Shown here in pieces: positions 1-9,566 of a stretch of 64,000 bases of DNA; within the stretch, counting starts at the first letter, position 1, and each line of letters starts with the position of its first letter. This stretch comes from Cryomorphaceae bacterium (GTDB lineage: Bacteria > Bacteroidota > Bacteroidia > Flavobacteriales > ECT2AJA-044), in contig CP059070.1 in the NCBI GenBank assembly GCA_017798125.1, forward strand, positions 2,480,001-2,544,000, read 5' to 3'. The notes beneath the pieces were generated by a model. The model ran no database searches, was not told the DNA's origin, and saw only the letters and a program-made list of their open reading frames with translations. The position numbers and the translations under genes were made by a program.

Positions 1-1759
1 TAACTACGGCGTCAAGTCCAATTCCATTATCCACATTGATGAACAGAGTCACGGTCTCGGGGTCTACACTTTCATCTTCAAGTTCGAAACTGGCTTCTAT
101 CGTATCGGTTAGGGCTAAATTACTAGCACTGATATTTAGGTTTACATCCACTTCAAGACCTACTTTGAGGAGAGATTCTCTAAACACAAAATTCGGATCC
201 GTATTTCCGTCTGGATTAATATCGACTGTCCCATTGATGTCAATCGTCGATGGAACATTTGCCAAAAAATCGACTACATTACTATTGGTATTATCGATGA
301 TTATCTCTCCTTCAATATTTTGCCCCTCCTGACCTGGGCCAGGGTATGCAATATCCGAGGCGGGCATGTTGAGGGCGACTTCCGTACCATCCTCATTTCG
401 TCCAAGCATGTCAAAATTTGTCCGGATAGGTGCTCCAACACCGTTAGTCGTTAACAATTTAAGGACCGGTGTATTAAATTGGAAGTCACCGCCGAAGTCA
501 TTCAAGAAATCGATGTCCAAATCGACACTGGTTCCAGTCAAATCTTCTTGAATGGTCCCGAAATAACCTTCGATATATTCAAAATCGAGATCATTGAAAA
601 TCAAATCACCCTCAACGGTTTGTGCGGTATCGATGAATACAATAGAGCCATCCGAAGAAGCTATTCGGAATTGAAAGCCCAAGCTCAGTCGGTTATAGGG
701 TTGGTTGGCGTCCTCATCGAGACGAAGGGTCGCCCCGCTCAAGTCAATACTTCCCGTGTTCGCCTGGTTAGGAAGGACAGGAATCACAGCTTCAAGAGGA
801 TCACCATTAACGTCTGTTCCACCTATAAACTGAACCACGACCTCTGTAGGTCGCTCCATACTGCTCACGAGATCGTAGTCTAGGTTCCCGGAAAAGAGTT
901 CGAGAATCTCAATTTCTTCGCCATTTGAAAACTCAAAATCTACTTCAGCCGTACTGTCCAAGAGCGTCTGAGGAATAACATCCCCATTTCCCGAGAAGAC
1001 GAAAACGTCTTCAGTCTCTAACAACCAACCCAATTGATCATTCAGATCAATGGCCACTGGACTTAATGAACCGGGTGTAGAAATAGAAACAATGTCAATT
1101 TCAAATGCATTGGTCATAACTGAAGGGACCGTTAGAATCTCGGTAACGTTCCCTCCGGCAGGGACCAAAGTAAAAGTGAAATTCGCTACGACACTTCCCC
1201 CGCTCTTTAAGTTGACAATCACATTATCAATGTCCACAGGCCAAGAATTACTTAGCGTCAGTTTATAGGTAACGGACGTGGCGTCTGCATTTAAAAAGTT
1301 TGGAGGCGTCGTCAATGTATATCCTGAACCTCCTGAAGAAGCAACGATCGCTGGAAATGCAGCGTTAGTCCCGTCGGCTGCGACGAGCGCTGCGCGATCT
1401 GCAGGTGGGAAGTTGGTCGAAACTTGATTTAATGTGGTATTTGCATTGATCAAAAATCCGGCGACTTCCGGGTTGAACAAAGGAAAATAAGCACTGTCGT
1501 ATCCTTCACCATCAGGAATGTCTATATAGTCAGCAATGACTATGGGGTCAATCACCGAGGTGTCCGAATAAACAACTTTTAAAACGCCGGATGAATCCGC
1601 TTCGATGTCTTCACCAGCCCAGTCCTCTAAGGACATGTTCAAGGTTGCAATGGGAAGAACCAGCTCCGGTGACAGCGTCAGATCCTTATCGAAATCGAGA
1701 TTGTTTGAACAACTCGAAAGGATCAGCACCGCCAACAGGGGCACTAAATACTTCTTCAT
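1..1759 (-). CDS. Large lipoprotein, Bacteroidota family, 3' end outside window
   Basis: The minus-strand frame opens at ATG 1759 and stays open to the window edge, giving at least 586 residues with no stop. It begins MKKYLVPLLAVLILSSC, a lipoprotein signal with the lipid-acceptor Cys at residue 17. The rest is acidic, Thr/Ser/Asn-rich and beta-like. Residues such as DFLANVP followed by NPDG match the divergent neighbour at 1888, which has EFLANLP then NPDG, so the two are probably paralogs. I know no function for this family; surface or periplasmic anchoring is inferred from the signal. The upstream gap of 128 bp is shared with the divergent gene. Confidence 0.8.
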   Translation of the reverse strand, partial: MKKYLVPLLAVLILSSCSNNLDFDKDLTLSPELVLPIATLNMSLEDWAGEDIEADSSGVLKVVYSDTSVIDPIVIADYIDIPDGEGYDSAYFPLFNPEVAGFLINANTTLNQVSTNFPPADRAALVAADGTNAAFPAIVASSGGSGYTLTTPPNFLNADATSVTYKLTLSNSWPVDIDNVIVNLKSGGSVVANFTFTLVPAGGNVTEILTVPSVMTNAFEIDIVSISTPGSLSPVAIDLNDQLGWLLETEDVFVFSGNGDVIPQTLLDSTAEVDFEFSNGEEIEILELFSGNLDYDLVSSMERPTEVVVQFIGGTDVNGDPLEAVIPVLPNQANTGSIDLSGATLRLDEDANQPYNRLSLGFQFRIASSDGSIVFIDTAQTVEGDLIFNDLDFEYIEGYFGTIQEDLTGTSVDLDIDFLNDFGGDFQFNTPVLKLLTTNGVGAPIRTNFDMLGRNEDGTEVALNMPASDIAYPGPGQEGQNIEGEIIIDNTNSNVVDFLANVPSTIDINGTVDINPDGNTDPNFVFRESLLKVGLEVDVNLNISASNLALTDTIEASFELEDESVDPETVTLFINVDNGIGLDAVV

Positions 1760-1887
1760 GAGTAAGGGAGATTAGGGTTGTGGTTTGTTCATGACACGAC
1801 CAATTTAGTAAAATATCGTGTTTGGCCCTATCGTTGAACTTGATGATATCGTATTCTTAAAGAACGCATTTTGTACTTTCGTCCGTA

Positions 1888-3951
1888 ATGAAGAAACTCC
1901 ATCTTTTACCTCTTTTCGCAATACTTCTCGGAATACTGTCATGCAGAAATGATCTCGAGACTGCGGATTGGGATGTTGATTTGCTTGCTCCAATTCTGAT
2001 TTCTGAGTTGGATATGGGCGATATCGTCGGTGACACCAATCTTGTGGTCAATCCAGATTCCTCTCTTATTCTGGTTTATTCAACCCCTTTGGTCGAATAC
2101 GGGCTTGGCGATTTGATGGAGCCCTTCTCGTACACACACTATGAATTCTTGAGTCTCGATTCCCTTGAGCTCGACGATATCGTAATTCCGTCCAGTATCA
2201 GTCTTGGTCAAATTGCCAATAGCGCAGGCTTTGTAGGCGCTATTATCATTGCCAACAATGGCAACAACATGGTCGTTCCAGATTTGGGTAGCGTTCCGGG
2301 AACAAGTGCTCCAATTGATGCCAGCGAGTACTTTGAATCAATCGAACTTATTGATGGAACCTTGGAGATCAGTATAGAGAATGAACTACCCATTGATGTC
2401 GAAGATTTCGGTTTCGGAATTCAAAACAACATTTCTAACGACTACTTGATTCAGGACACCTTGGATATTATTCCAGCTGGAGCCACGGTCACCAGCACTA
2501 ATTCCCTTGCTGGAAAGACCATCGACAGCGATTTATTAGCCGAGATTTATGGCCTGTCTTCGCCAGGATCAAATGGTCAAAGCGTATTAATCGATACGTC
2601 CGATGCCTTGCGAATCACATTGACTATTAGAGATCTACGCCCATTAAGCGCAACCACAATCTGGCCAGCACAAAACATTATAAATGATACCTCAGAAGTC
2701 TTTCTTTCCGGTTCCGAAGGACTTGAACTCACCTATGGGGAGATCAAGACAGGTGAAATTCAAATGTCAATCGAATCCACGATTAAGGATAGCGTGGAGT
2801 TTGAATACCTCATCCCGGAATCTGAATTGAACGGCAGTCCATTTGGGTTTGTTGAAGCTGTTCCTGCCGCTCCTCCAAATGGAGTTTCGACCTTGGTGAA
2901 GGACTACGATTTCACAGGGCTCAGCATGGATCTCACCGGCAAAAAGAATAACCGGTTTAATACGTTTTATCACATTATTCTCGGGCGAATTGACTCCACA
3001 GGCTTGATCGTTGAACTGTCGTTAGAGGATAGTCTGGTCGTTGAGTTAGCCATGAATGACCTGGTCATAGACTATGCACTGGGCGATCTCGGACAAGACA
3101 GTGCTGGTATTGGTCCTGAGTATTCCGAGCTACAAGGAATGAACAGCCTTGTATCGGGCATGGTAAATCTCGATCAAGCTCTTGGAAGTCTAGAACTGTA
3201 CAATCCCATTGGAGCAAGTGCTCGGTTCCAGTTGGATGAAATTGTTGGAGAAAACAGAAGAACGAACAATCAAGTCACACTTGATATATCTCAAACGGGA
3301 AGTAGCCTTCAAGTTGGGCCAGCAACTGAATCGGGAGGTTCCATCAACGCAGCGCAAAGTACTCTTGATTTAACAGAAAGCAATTCGAACATCAACGAAT
3401 TCCTTGCGAATCTGCCTGATCGAATCAAATTTTCGGGAAAGGTTATCATGAATCCTGACGGCCCGTACTCCGGTTTTATTTACTACGATCACCCTTTCGA
3501 AGCCCGCCTAAACCTGGAGGTTCCCCTAGGACTGTCAGCGGAAAACCTCACTCTCGTCGATACGAGTGATTTTGATTTGGGTACGGCCCCAGAATGGGAT
3601 CAAATCCGCGGAGGCGAGATTCGTCTCTTAGTTGCCAATGGTTTCCCTTTCGAGGCCGTAACCACGATGACCTTGTTGGATATAAATGGAGATGTACTGG
3701 AAGACATACTATTGAATGATGTAGTCCAATCCCCTGATTTAGATGCAAACCTCAAGGTCATTGAACCTAAGTCTTCGACGTTGACTATTCCCCTTTCGCC
3801 AGAGCGTATACAGCGATTCAAAGAAGCGACAAACGTTCGTTATGAGATCGTATTTAACACGGCTCAGCTTCCTAGTTCGGTTAAAATCTACTCGACGTAT
3901 AAGATGGACATCAAAATGATTGGTGACTTTACCTACCGCCTCAATAATTGA
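1888..3951 (+). CDS. Large lipoprotein, paralog of the divergent gene at 1759
   Basis: This 687-residue protein starts MKKLHLLPLFAILLGILSC, a signal peptide with lipobox and Cys 19. The mature part is acidic and beta-rich with no catalytic motif that I recognise. The C-terminal half shares the block around EFLANLP and NPDG with the divergent lipoprotein. Its stop codon shares one base with the start of the outer-membrane gene at 3951 (TGATG), so the two are almost certainly co-translated and may work together at the outer membrane. A weak TAnnTTTG-like element (TACTTTCG, 1874-1881) sits just before the ATG. Function unknown. Confidence 0.85.
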   Translation: MKKLHLLPLFAILLGILSCRNDLETADWDVDLLAPILISELDMGDIVGDTNLVVNPDSSLILVYSTPLVEYGLGDLMEPFSYTHYEFLSLDSLELDDIVIPSSISLGQIANSAGFVGAIIIANNGNNMVVPDLGSVPGTSAPIDASEYFESIELIDGTLEISIENELPIDVEDFGFGIQNNISNDYLIQDTLDIIPAGATVTSTNSLAGKTIDSDLLAEIYGLSSPGSNGQSVLIDTSDALRITLTIRDLRPLSATTIWPAQNIINDTSEVFLSGSEGLELTYGEIKTGEIQMSIESTIKDSVEFEYLIPESELNGSPFGFVEAVPAAPPNGVSTLVKDYDFTGLSMDLTGKKNNRFNTFYHIILGRIDSTGLIVELSLEDSLVVELAMNDLVIDYALGDLGQDSAGIGPEYSELQGMNSLVSGMVNLDQALGSLELYNPIGASARFQLDEIVGENRRTNNQVTLDISQTGSSLQVGPATESGGSINAAQSTLDLTESNSNINEFLANLPDRIKFSGKVIMNPDGPYSGFIYYDHPFEARLNLEVPLGLSAENLTLVDTSDFDLGTAPEWDQIRGGEIRLLVANGFPFEAVTTMTLLDINGDVLEDILLNDVVQSPDLDANLKVIEPKSSTLTIPLSPERIQRFKEATNVRYEIVFNTAQLPSSVKIYSTYKMDIKMIGDFTYRLNN

Positions 3952-5168
3952 TGAAAAGAGCACTACTCCTCCTTTTGATCGCCCCTTTTTCGGGCTATAG
4001 CCAAGCCCTTCAAAGTGGGCCTTGGGAACGAAATCCGGACGCACAGCGCTTTGTGGATTTGAGCTATGTATACGCTTTGGGGTCGGCCTCCATACCTTTT
4101 GCCGCCCAACAGAGCATTCTCTATGATGATTTTCTCGATGAAAGTGACAAAGAGCTCTTTTTGTCCAGTGTTAAGGACAATAACCAAAGTGCCCTGAACG
4201 ACCTTTTTGAGTTTAACTATGGGTATCGATTGGACGATGCGAAGGCTCAACGCAGAACCTTTGGTATTCACTACAACAGCATCCGCGCGGTCAACTACAG
4301 TGAAAACCTATTGAAATTGGCCTTGTACGGAAACGCCCCATATGCGGGAGAGACTCTTGATTTAACTCCAACGGCATGGTGGAGAGTCCGTTATTTTGAA
4401 GGGTTCTATTCGTGGGGCTTTGATAAAGACAAATGGTCCTATGACATTAGCGCTTCGATTCTCGTGGGTCTTGAAGAGCAACGTTTCGGAGCAGATCGTC
4501 TAGACTGGTTCACACCCGAATCAGGCGAGTATATCGATCTAAGCGCTAAAGCCGTGGGAAGCTTGACGGATACCTCTTCAGGTCGTAGCGCAATCAATGG
4601 CCTAGGATTGGGGGTTGGTCTTTCGGGGACATACTATGAAGGTGATTGGACCTTTCACGGAGCACTTGAAGACTTTGGCTTTATTCGATGGAATGACCAA
4701 AGCTATTCTATTGATGTAGACACCAACTACCGATACGAAGGGCTTTACATCGATAATCTATTCGATATTCAAGATAACTTCTTTGAAGAGTCCATTGATA
4801 GTCTCGGTCGCGCATATTTTGACGGTGAGCAAGGTTCTCGAATCGGCGTTACGCCTTTCCTGGTACGATTTGAAGCGCACAGAAAAATAAGCGAAACTCA
4901 AGCCTTAAGAGCCGGTCTGCAATACCGGTACCGGGTTTTCAACTTGCCGCTCCTCTATGCAGCTTATGACATGAAACTGGGCGAGAATCATGAATTGAGT
5001 CCAACCGTGCATTATGGCGGATACAACCGGTTTGGGCTTTCAGTCGATTACCGATGGAATATCTCAGGAACAGACCTACTTTTGCAATTGGGTAATCTGA
5101 ACTCATGGGTTGCCCCTAAACAGAGCTACGGGATTCACCTGGGCATTGGCTTAAGAAAAACCTGGTAA
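3951..5168 (+). CDS. Outer-membrane protein, DUF5723-like
   Basis: I use ATG 3951, which overlaps the previous stop by one base; a TTG three bases earlier is possible but less likely. The 405-residue product has a signal peptide (MKRALLLLLIAPFSGYSQ) and alternating aromatic and polar strands ending in LGIGLRKTW, a typical beta-barrel C-terminus with terminal aromatic residue. The fold and the NxY/FGIHYN-type blocks resemble the DUF5723 family of Bacteroidota outer-membrane proteins; this is recognition by eye, not a search. Coupling to the lipoprotein upstream suggests a barrel plus surface-lipoprotein pair. kdsA follows after one base. Confidence 0.75.
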   Translation: MKRALLLLLIAPFSGYSQALQSGPWERNPDAQRFVDLSYVYALGSASIPFAAQQSILYDDFLDESDKELFLSSVKDNNQSALNDLFEFNYGYRLDDAKAQRRTFGIHYNSIRAVNYSENLLKLALYGNAPYAGETLDLTPTAWWRVRYFEGFYSWGFDKDKWSYDISASILVGLEEQRFGADRLDWFTPESGEYIDLSAKAVGSLTDTSSGRSAINGLGLGVGLSGTYYEGDWTFHGALEDFGFIRWNDQSYSIDVDTNYRYEGLYIDNLFDIQDNFFEESIDSLGRAYFDGEQGSRIGVTPFLVRFEAHRKISETQALRAGLQYRYRVFNLPLLYAAYDMKLGENHELSPTVHYGGYNRFGLSVDYRWNISGTDLLLQLGNLNSWVAPKQSYGIHLGIGLRKTW

Positions 5169-5169
5169 A

Positions 5170-5982
5170 ATGATCGAGCAACTCCCTAGAATTAAACATG
5201 CCGACTCAAAGGCATTCTTTTTACTGGCTGGCCCATGCGCGATAGAGGGTGAAGATGTGGCCTTAAGAATTGCTGAGCGAGTTGTGGACATTACCGACCG
5301 TCTGGGTATTCCCTACGTCTTCAAAGGGTCTTATCGAAAAGCCAACCGATCTCGAATTGACTCCTTCACTGGAATCGGAGATGAAAAGGCACTCAGAATA
5401 CTGCGGAAGGTCAGTGAGACTTTTGAGGTGCCAACCGTTACCGACTATCATACCGCAGAAGAAGCTGAAATGGCGGCAGAGTATGTAGATGTTCTGCAGA
5501 TTCCGGCATTTTTATGCCGACAGACCGATATCGTTGTAGCGGGGGCCAAGACTGGAAAATTCTTAAACATCAAGAAGGGACAATTCCTTTCACCTGAAGC
5601 CATGCAATTTGCCGCACAAAAAGCTGTAGACTCAGGTAACGACAAAGTCATGCTTACAGACCGTGGCACCTCCTTCGGTTATCAGGACCTAGTTGTGGAT
5701 CCAAGGGCCATTCCGCAAATGCAGGCATTGGGATTTCCTGTGGTCATGGATATTACCCATAGTCTACAACAGCCCAATCAAAGTTCCGGAGTTACTGGAG
5801 GGCGACCTCAACTGATAGAAACCATTGGGAAATCCGCTATTGCCGCGGGGGCGGATGGAATCTTCATTGAAACCCACGATGATCTGGCGAACGCTAAAAG
5901 CGATGCCGCCAATATGCTGCCCATTGATCAGCTCGAAGAGCTTCTGACCAAGTTACTGCGCGTCCGCGAGGCTATTCTCTAA
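5170..5982 (+). CDS. kdsA: KDO-8-phosphate synthase (metal-dependent type)
   Basis: The 270-residue protein condenses phosphoenolpyruvate with arabinose-5-phosphate to make KDO-8-phosphate for lipopolysaccharide inner core. Visible family blocks are LLAGPCAIEG, FKGSYRKANRSRIDSF, LQIPAFLCRQTD, NIKKGQFLSPEAM, TDRGTSFGY and DITHSLQQP. The Cys in GPCAIE, the His in THS, the Glu in FIETH and the Asp in KSDAAN correspond to the four metal ligands of the metal-dependent class; the E. coli metal-independent type has Asn at the Cys position. Length is normal. It starts one base after the outer-membrane gene, an unexpected operon partner. Confidence 0.95.
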   Translation: MIEQLPRIKHADSKAFFLLAGPCAIEGEDVALRIAERVVDITDRLGIPYVFKGSYRKANRSRIDSFTGIGDEKALRILRKVSETFEVPTVTDYHTAEEAEMAAEYVDVLQIPAFLCRQTDIVVAGAKTGKFLNIKKGQFLSPEAMQFAAQKAVDSGNDKVMLTDRGTSFGYQDLVVDPRAIPQMQALGFPVVMDITHSLQQPNQSSGVTGGRPQLIETIGKSAIAAGADGIFIETHDDLANAKSDAANMLPIDQLEELLTKLLRVREAIL

Positions 5983-5997
5983 ACCACAAACGAGCCT

Positions 5998-7065
5998 TTA
6001 CGCGTCGTCGTAGTCAATACGTGCGGTGGAGCTTGAGCACGTGGTGCTGCACGTCAGAATAAATCCTTCCTCAATATCACTTTGGCCTAAGGAAATATTC
6101 TTAGAGGTATCAAACTCGCCTTCTGTTTGTTTCGCAATACACGTAGCGCAAATACCACTCGTACAGCTGTAAGGAGCGTCCAATCCGGCATCTGTGACAG
6201 CGTCCAAAACAGTGGTTCCTGCCGGTATGGAAATGGAATGCTCCTCACCGTTTAGGATGACTGTTGCACGACAGTCGACTGCTTCAGCGGTCGATACCCC
6301 AGGAGCAGGAGCTGCTGCCGTGAAGAACTCAGAATGTACGTTCAACCGAGGAACAAGGATTTCATAGAGGTACTCCTGTAAATCCTCGATCATTTCTCCA
6401 GGCCCGCAAAGCAAGTATACAGGAACCACGGGATGTCCAGGGAACCCCAAGTGCTTTTTGACCACATCGTATAGGTTGTCCCTAGAAATGCGGCCTTCTT
6501 CCCAGTGCTTACAGTTTTGCGGTTGTCTATCTCTAGAAAGAAAATGCACCACCTTGAAGGCATCGTAGTGCTCCTCCATCCCATCTAGCTCTTCCTTAAA
6601 GATAATGTCGGATACGGACCGGTTGCCATAAAGAAGAAGTACTTCTGTTTTGGGCTCTTCCTTCAGGAGTGTCTTTAAATGTGACATTAGTGGAGTGATT
6701 CCGCTTCCGGCACCCACTAGAACTACTTTACGAGCCAGATCTGGGCGTGTTTCCAAGGTGAAACGCCCTTCGGGCGGATGAACAAGCAGCGTATCCCCCA
6801 CGGAGACTTCACGGTTTAAGAAACGGGACATTGTTCCATCTGGCATTTCCTTTACGGTAATGGTCCATTTCTTCTCTCCTGGCGAACTGCTGAAAGAATA
6901 ATTCCGACGAACCTCTTGACCGTCTATCACGGCTTTAATGGTCAAGTATTGACCAGCGCGATAGCGGAAATCCTTTTTGCGAAAGAGCGGTATTTTAAAG
7001 CTTATTGAAACGGCATCTGCGGTTTCGCGATGCACATCGGTTACCTTGAGGGAAAGAAAATCCAT
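5998..7065 (-). CDS. Ferredoxin--NAD(P)H reductase with C-terminal 2Fe-2S domain (PaaE-like)
   Basis: A 355-residue flavin reductase of the ferredoxin-reductase superfamily. The FAD-binding RNYS motif is at residues 54-57, the nucleotide-binding GAGSGITP at 118-125, and a plant-type 2Fe-2S ferredoxin domain closes the protein with Cys 301, 306, 309 and 339. This order (FAD, NAD, 2Fe-2S) is that of PaaE and related oxygenase reductases. No oxygenase or phenylacetate gene is nearby, so the electron acceptor is unknown. It starts directly after the OmpA-family gene with no gap. A GNA hairpin (6764-6779) lies inside the coding sequence around residues 97-101. Confidence 0.88.
   Translation of the reverse strand: MDFLSLKVTDVHRETADAVSISFKIPLFRKKDFRYRAGQYLTIKAVIDGQEVRRNYSFSSSPGEKKWTITVKEMPDGTMSRFLNREVSVGDTLLVHPPEGRFTLETRPDLARKVVLVGAGSGITPLMSHLKTLLKEEPKTEVLLLYGNRSVSDIIFKEELDGMEEHYDAFKVVHFLSRDRQPQNCKHWEEGRISRDNLYDVVKKHLGFPGHPVVPVYLLCGPGEMIEDLQEYLYEILVPRLNVHSEFFTAAAPAPGVSTAEAVDCRATVILNGEEHSISIPAGTTVLDAVTDAGLDAPYSCTSGICATCIAKQTEGEFDTSKNISLGQSDIEEGFILTCSTTCSSSTARIDYDDA
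6764..6779 (-). repeat. GNA hairpin element
   Basis: ATC-CGCCC-GAA-GGGCG read on the minus strand, inside the ferredoxin reductase gene. Only copy whose arm does not begin with G. Confidence 0.45.
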
Positions 7066-8952
7066 CTAGTTCTGAATGATTTTAAGTTCGGTTCGTCTAT
7101 TCTCCTGACGACCCAATTCTGTTTCATTTGAAGCAACGGGATCCGTTGCACCGTACCCCACTGCTTTCAGCCGCTCGCGGGGCACCCCACGATTGACTAG
7201 GTAGTTTACAACGGCAATAGCTCGTTGTTCACTCAACGATTGATTTGATTCTTGTGAACCCACATTGTCCGTATGTCCTGATATTTCCACAACCAGTGAC
7301 GGGTTTAAGGCAAGAAACTCCGCCGTTCGGTCCAGTTCTGGTGAGCTTGAACCGCGCAGTTCAGAACTTCCTGAGTCGAAAAACACATTCCGCAAGGTGA
7401 GGGAAGCACCGGTCTCAATAGCGTGTAGTGAGACAGGAAGGTCTCGAGCCGAGTTCTCGGTCGATTCTTCCAAAGTGAATCTTTCGCTGTGAAAGAGGTA
7501 GCCCGGATGTCGAACATTCAATGCGTAATTTCTATTCCCGGGTAAGCAAGCAAAGTAGTAACCAGCCGAACCCGTGTTCATTTCCAGATAGGTTTCACCG
7601 GTGGAAACGTCGACAAACTCGACGGTAGCGCTGAGGGCGCTACCCGATTGATGATCGGTTATAAAGCCTTTGACGTAAGCGATGGGGGCCGCCCGGACGT
7701 CTTCTGGTAAGTCAAAGTTGTACAGGTCCAGCATTCCCCTCGAGTCCTCATAACCTTCACGGCTGTAGTAGGCTGTTCGTCCATCTGGAGCAACGATGAG
7801 CCCGTTTTCTTCCCGCACGGAGTTGATGGGGTATCCGAGGTTTTGAGGTGTGGACCAAAGATTGTTATCGAGCCGTAGGCTCAAGTACATATCGAAATCG
7901 CCAATGCCCGGATGTCCGGTGCTCGCAAAATACAAGGACTGGCCATCCCAGTGCATGAAGGGCGTGATTTCGTCGCCGCGGGTATTGATGGAATCCCCGA
8001 GGTTGATGGGTTCACCCCATTCTCCGCCCCCTTCGAAGGTTGACTTCCAAAGGTCTTTTCCGCCTTTTCCGCCGCGGCGATTTGAAGTGAAGTAAATGGT
8101 TCGTCCATCTGGGCTAAGGCTTGGCTGGCTCTCCCAGGCTTCGGTGTTGATTGGATATCCCAAGTTAAAGGGTTTCCCCCATGTTCCATTTTCTCGGATG
8201 GTCATGTAGAGGTCGCAGCTCCCGGCGCCATCTTCCCGTCCGCAGGCTGTAAACACGGCAACATTTCCATCTGCACTAATGCACAAGGCACCTTCGTTAC
8301 CGTCCGAGTTCACTTGACGGTCAAGGGCTTCGGCCAGGGACCACTGCCCCTGTCCTCCCCGACTGACGTAGAAGTCTTCTTTCAAGGCGCGGGGACTTGG
8401 CTGATTGCGCGTGAAAATCAATTCCTTTCCATCAGCCGTTACTGCGGGAAAGTACTCCATATAGGGCCCATTGACGGAATCGCCTAGGTTGATGGGGTCA
8501 AAGGGTACGGGATTAGCCTTGGCATCAAGGCCAAAGCGAGCCCAAGCCAAGTATTTTTCGGCTTCTTCCTTTCCGCGGTCCGATGCACCTTCTGACTTCA
8601 TGTACGCCTCGTAATCGTCAATGGCCCGCTCGAAGTCTTCCATTCGATAGTAGGCCAGACCGCGTCGATACAGTCCTAGGAAATAGCCCGGTGAAAGATC
8701 CAGCACGCGGTCGAAACTGGCCAAGGCCTTATCGAATTGCTCTTGCCGCAATTGCAGCTCACCGAGCATGAGGTGAGCATCTCGATAGTCTGGATCGCGT
8801 TCAATGGCCTTGTTCAGGTAATTCACGGCCTCCCCTACTTTATTCTGCCCCATGGCTTGGCGCGCGTATTCCACGTCCCGGATGGATTGTCGCGATTGCG
8901 CCACAAGAGATGGTGCAAGCAAGAGGAATAGGGCAAGAAGGAGGTTACGCAT
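7066..8952 (-). CDS. OmpA-family protein with TPR and beta-propeller repeats (PorE-like)
   Basis: The 628-residue protein has a signal peptide (cleavage near LVAQ, residue 19), three or more TPR helices at about 20-130, PD40-type beta-propeller blades at about 160-400 (recurrent DGR-x-hydrophobic-YF motifs), a carboxypeptidase-regulatory-like beta domain at about 430-500, and a C-terminal OmpA peptidoglycan-binding domain with SGHTDNVG and NRRTELKI. This TPR, propeller, CRD, OmpA order is that of PorE of the type IX secretion system, but such proteins occur as several paralogs and this one lacks a lipobox Cys. It overlaps queE by one base (TAATG). Confidence 0.88.
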   Translation of the reverse strand: MRNLLLALFLLLAPSLVAQSRQSIRDVEYARQAMGQNKVGEAVNYLNKAIERDPDYRDAHLMLGELQLRQEQFDKALASFDRVLDLSPGYFLGLYRRGLAYYRMEDFERAIDDYEAYMKSEGASDRGKEEAEKYLAWARFGLDAKANPVPFDPINLGDSVNGPYMEYFPAVTADGKELIFTRNQPSPRALKEDFYVSRGGQGQWSLAEALDRQVNSDGNEGALCISADGNVAVFTACGREDGAGSCDLYMTIRENGTWGKPFNLGYPINTEAWESQPSLSPDGRTIYFTSNRRGGKGGKDLWKSTFEGGGEWGEPINLGDSINTRGDEITPFMHWDGQSLYFASTGHPGIGDFDMYLSLRLDNNLWSTPQNLGYPINSVREENGLIVAPDGRTAYYSREGYEDSRGMLDLYNFDLPEDVRAAPIAYVKGFITDHQSGSALSATVEFVDVSTGETYLEMNTGSAGYYFACLPGNRNYALNVRHPGYLFHSERFTLEESTENSARDLPVSLHAIETGASLTLRNVFFDSGSSELRGSSSPELDRTAEFLALNPSLVVEISGHTDNVGSQESNQSLSEQRAIAVVNYLVNRGVPRERLKAVGYGATDPVASNETELGRQENRRTELKIIQN

Positions 8953-9554
8953 TAGGGAATGTCCAGGTATTTGTGCGTCTGAAGCGATATACGCCAGCGC
9001 GGATGAGCCTTTACATAATCAACGATCAGCGGCATCATTTCGTGCCGACGGTCCCATTCTGGCTGGAGGAAAAGAAGACAGTCGTCCGAAACACGGGCTG
9101 CATGCTCTTCGGCCCATTTAAAATCGTGCTTGTTGAAAACCACAACCTTCAATTCATGTGCGGAAGGGTAAAAATCCTCCAGAGGTGCTTTGAATTTCTT
9201 CGGTGAAAAGGTGATCCAGTCCCACTGGCCGGTCAACGGATGAGCGCCAGAGGTTTCCACATGGGTTCTCAGTCCTTTGGCCTTAAGGGTCTGAGTGAGG
9301 AACTCGAGGTCATACATGAGGGGCTCTCCGCCCGTAACCACCGCAATTTCTGCTTGTGAAGACCGAGCCATATCGGCCATTTTTTCTGCCTCCACGGCAG
9401 GATGCGCGGCCGCATCCCAACTATCCTTGACATCGCACCAAACGCAGCCAACATCACACCCTCCTAAACGCAGGAAGTAGGCCGCCGTTCCCGAATGAGC
9501 TCCCTCACCCTGGACGGTGTAAAAATGTTCCATTAAAGGCAGGTTCTGCGCCAT
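8952..9554 (-). CDS. queE: 7-carboxy-7-deazaguanine synthase
   Basis: A 200-residue radical SAM enzyme that makes the 7-deazaguanine core of queuosine precursors from 6-carboxytetrahydropterin. The cluster motif is C33-x3-C37-x2-C40 (GGCDVGCVWC), preceded by the substrate-side YTVQGEGAHSG block and followed by VTGGEPL and VETSG. Length is normal for the family. A TATCTTTG promoter element lies only a few bases before the ATG, so this gene probably starts its own transcript that continues into the OmpA-family and reductase genes, even though an export-operon gene ends just upstream at 9567. Confidence 0.93.
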   Translation of the reverse strand: MAQNLPLMEHFYTVQGEGAHSGTAAYFLRLGGCDVGCVWCDVKDSWDAAAHPAVEAEKMADMARSSQAEIAVVTGGEPLMYDLEFLTQTLKAKGLRTHVETSGAHPLTGQWDWITFSPKKFKAPLEDFYPSAHELKVVVFNKHDFKWAEEHAARVSDDCLLFLQPEWDRRHEMMPLIVDYVKAHPRWRISLQTHKYLDIP

Positions 9555-9558
9555 GGCG

Positions 9559-9566
9559 CAAAGATA
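9559..9566 (-). promoter_or_regulatory. TAnnTTTG promoter element for queE
   Basis: TATCTTTG followed by CGCC on the minus strand, ending 4 bases before the queE ATG. It abuts the last codon of the export operon, so queE can be transcribed independently. No TTG at -33. Confidence 0.5.
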
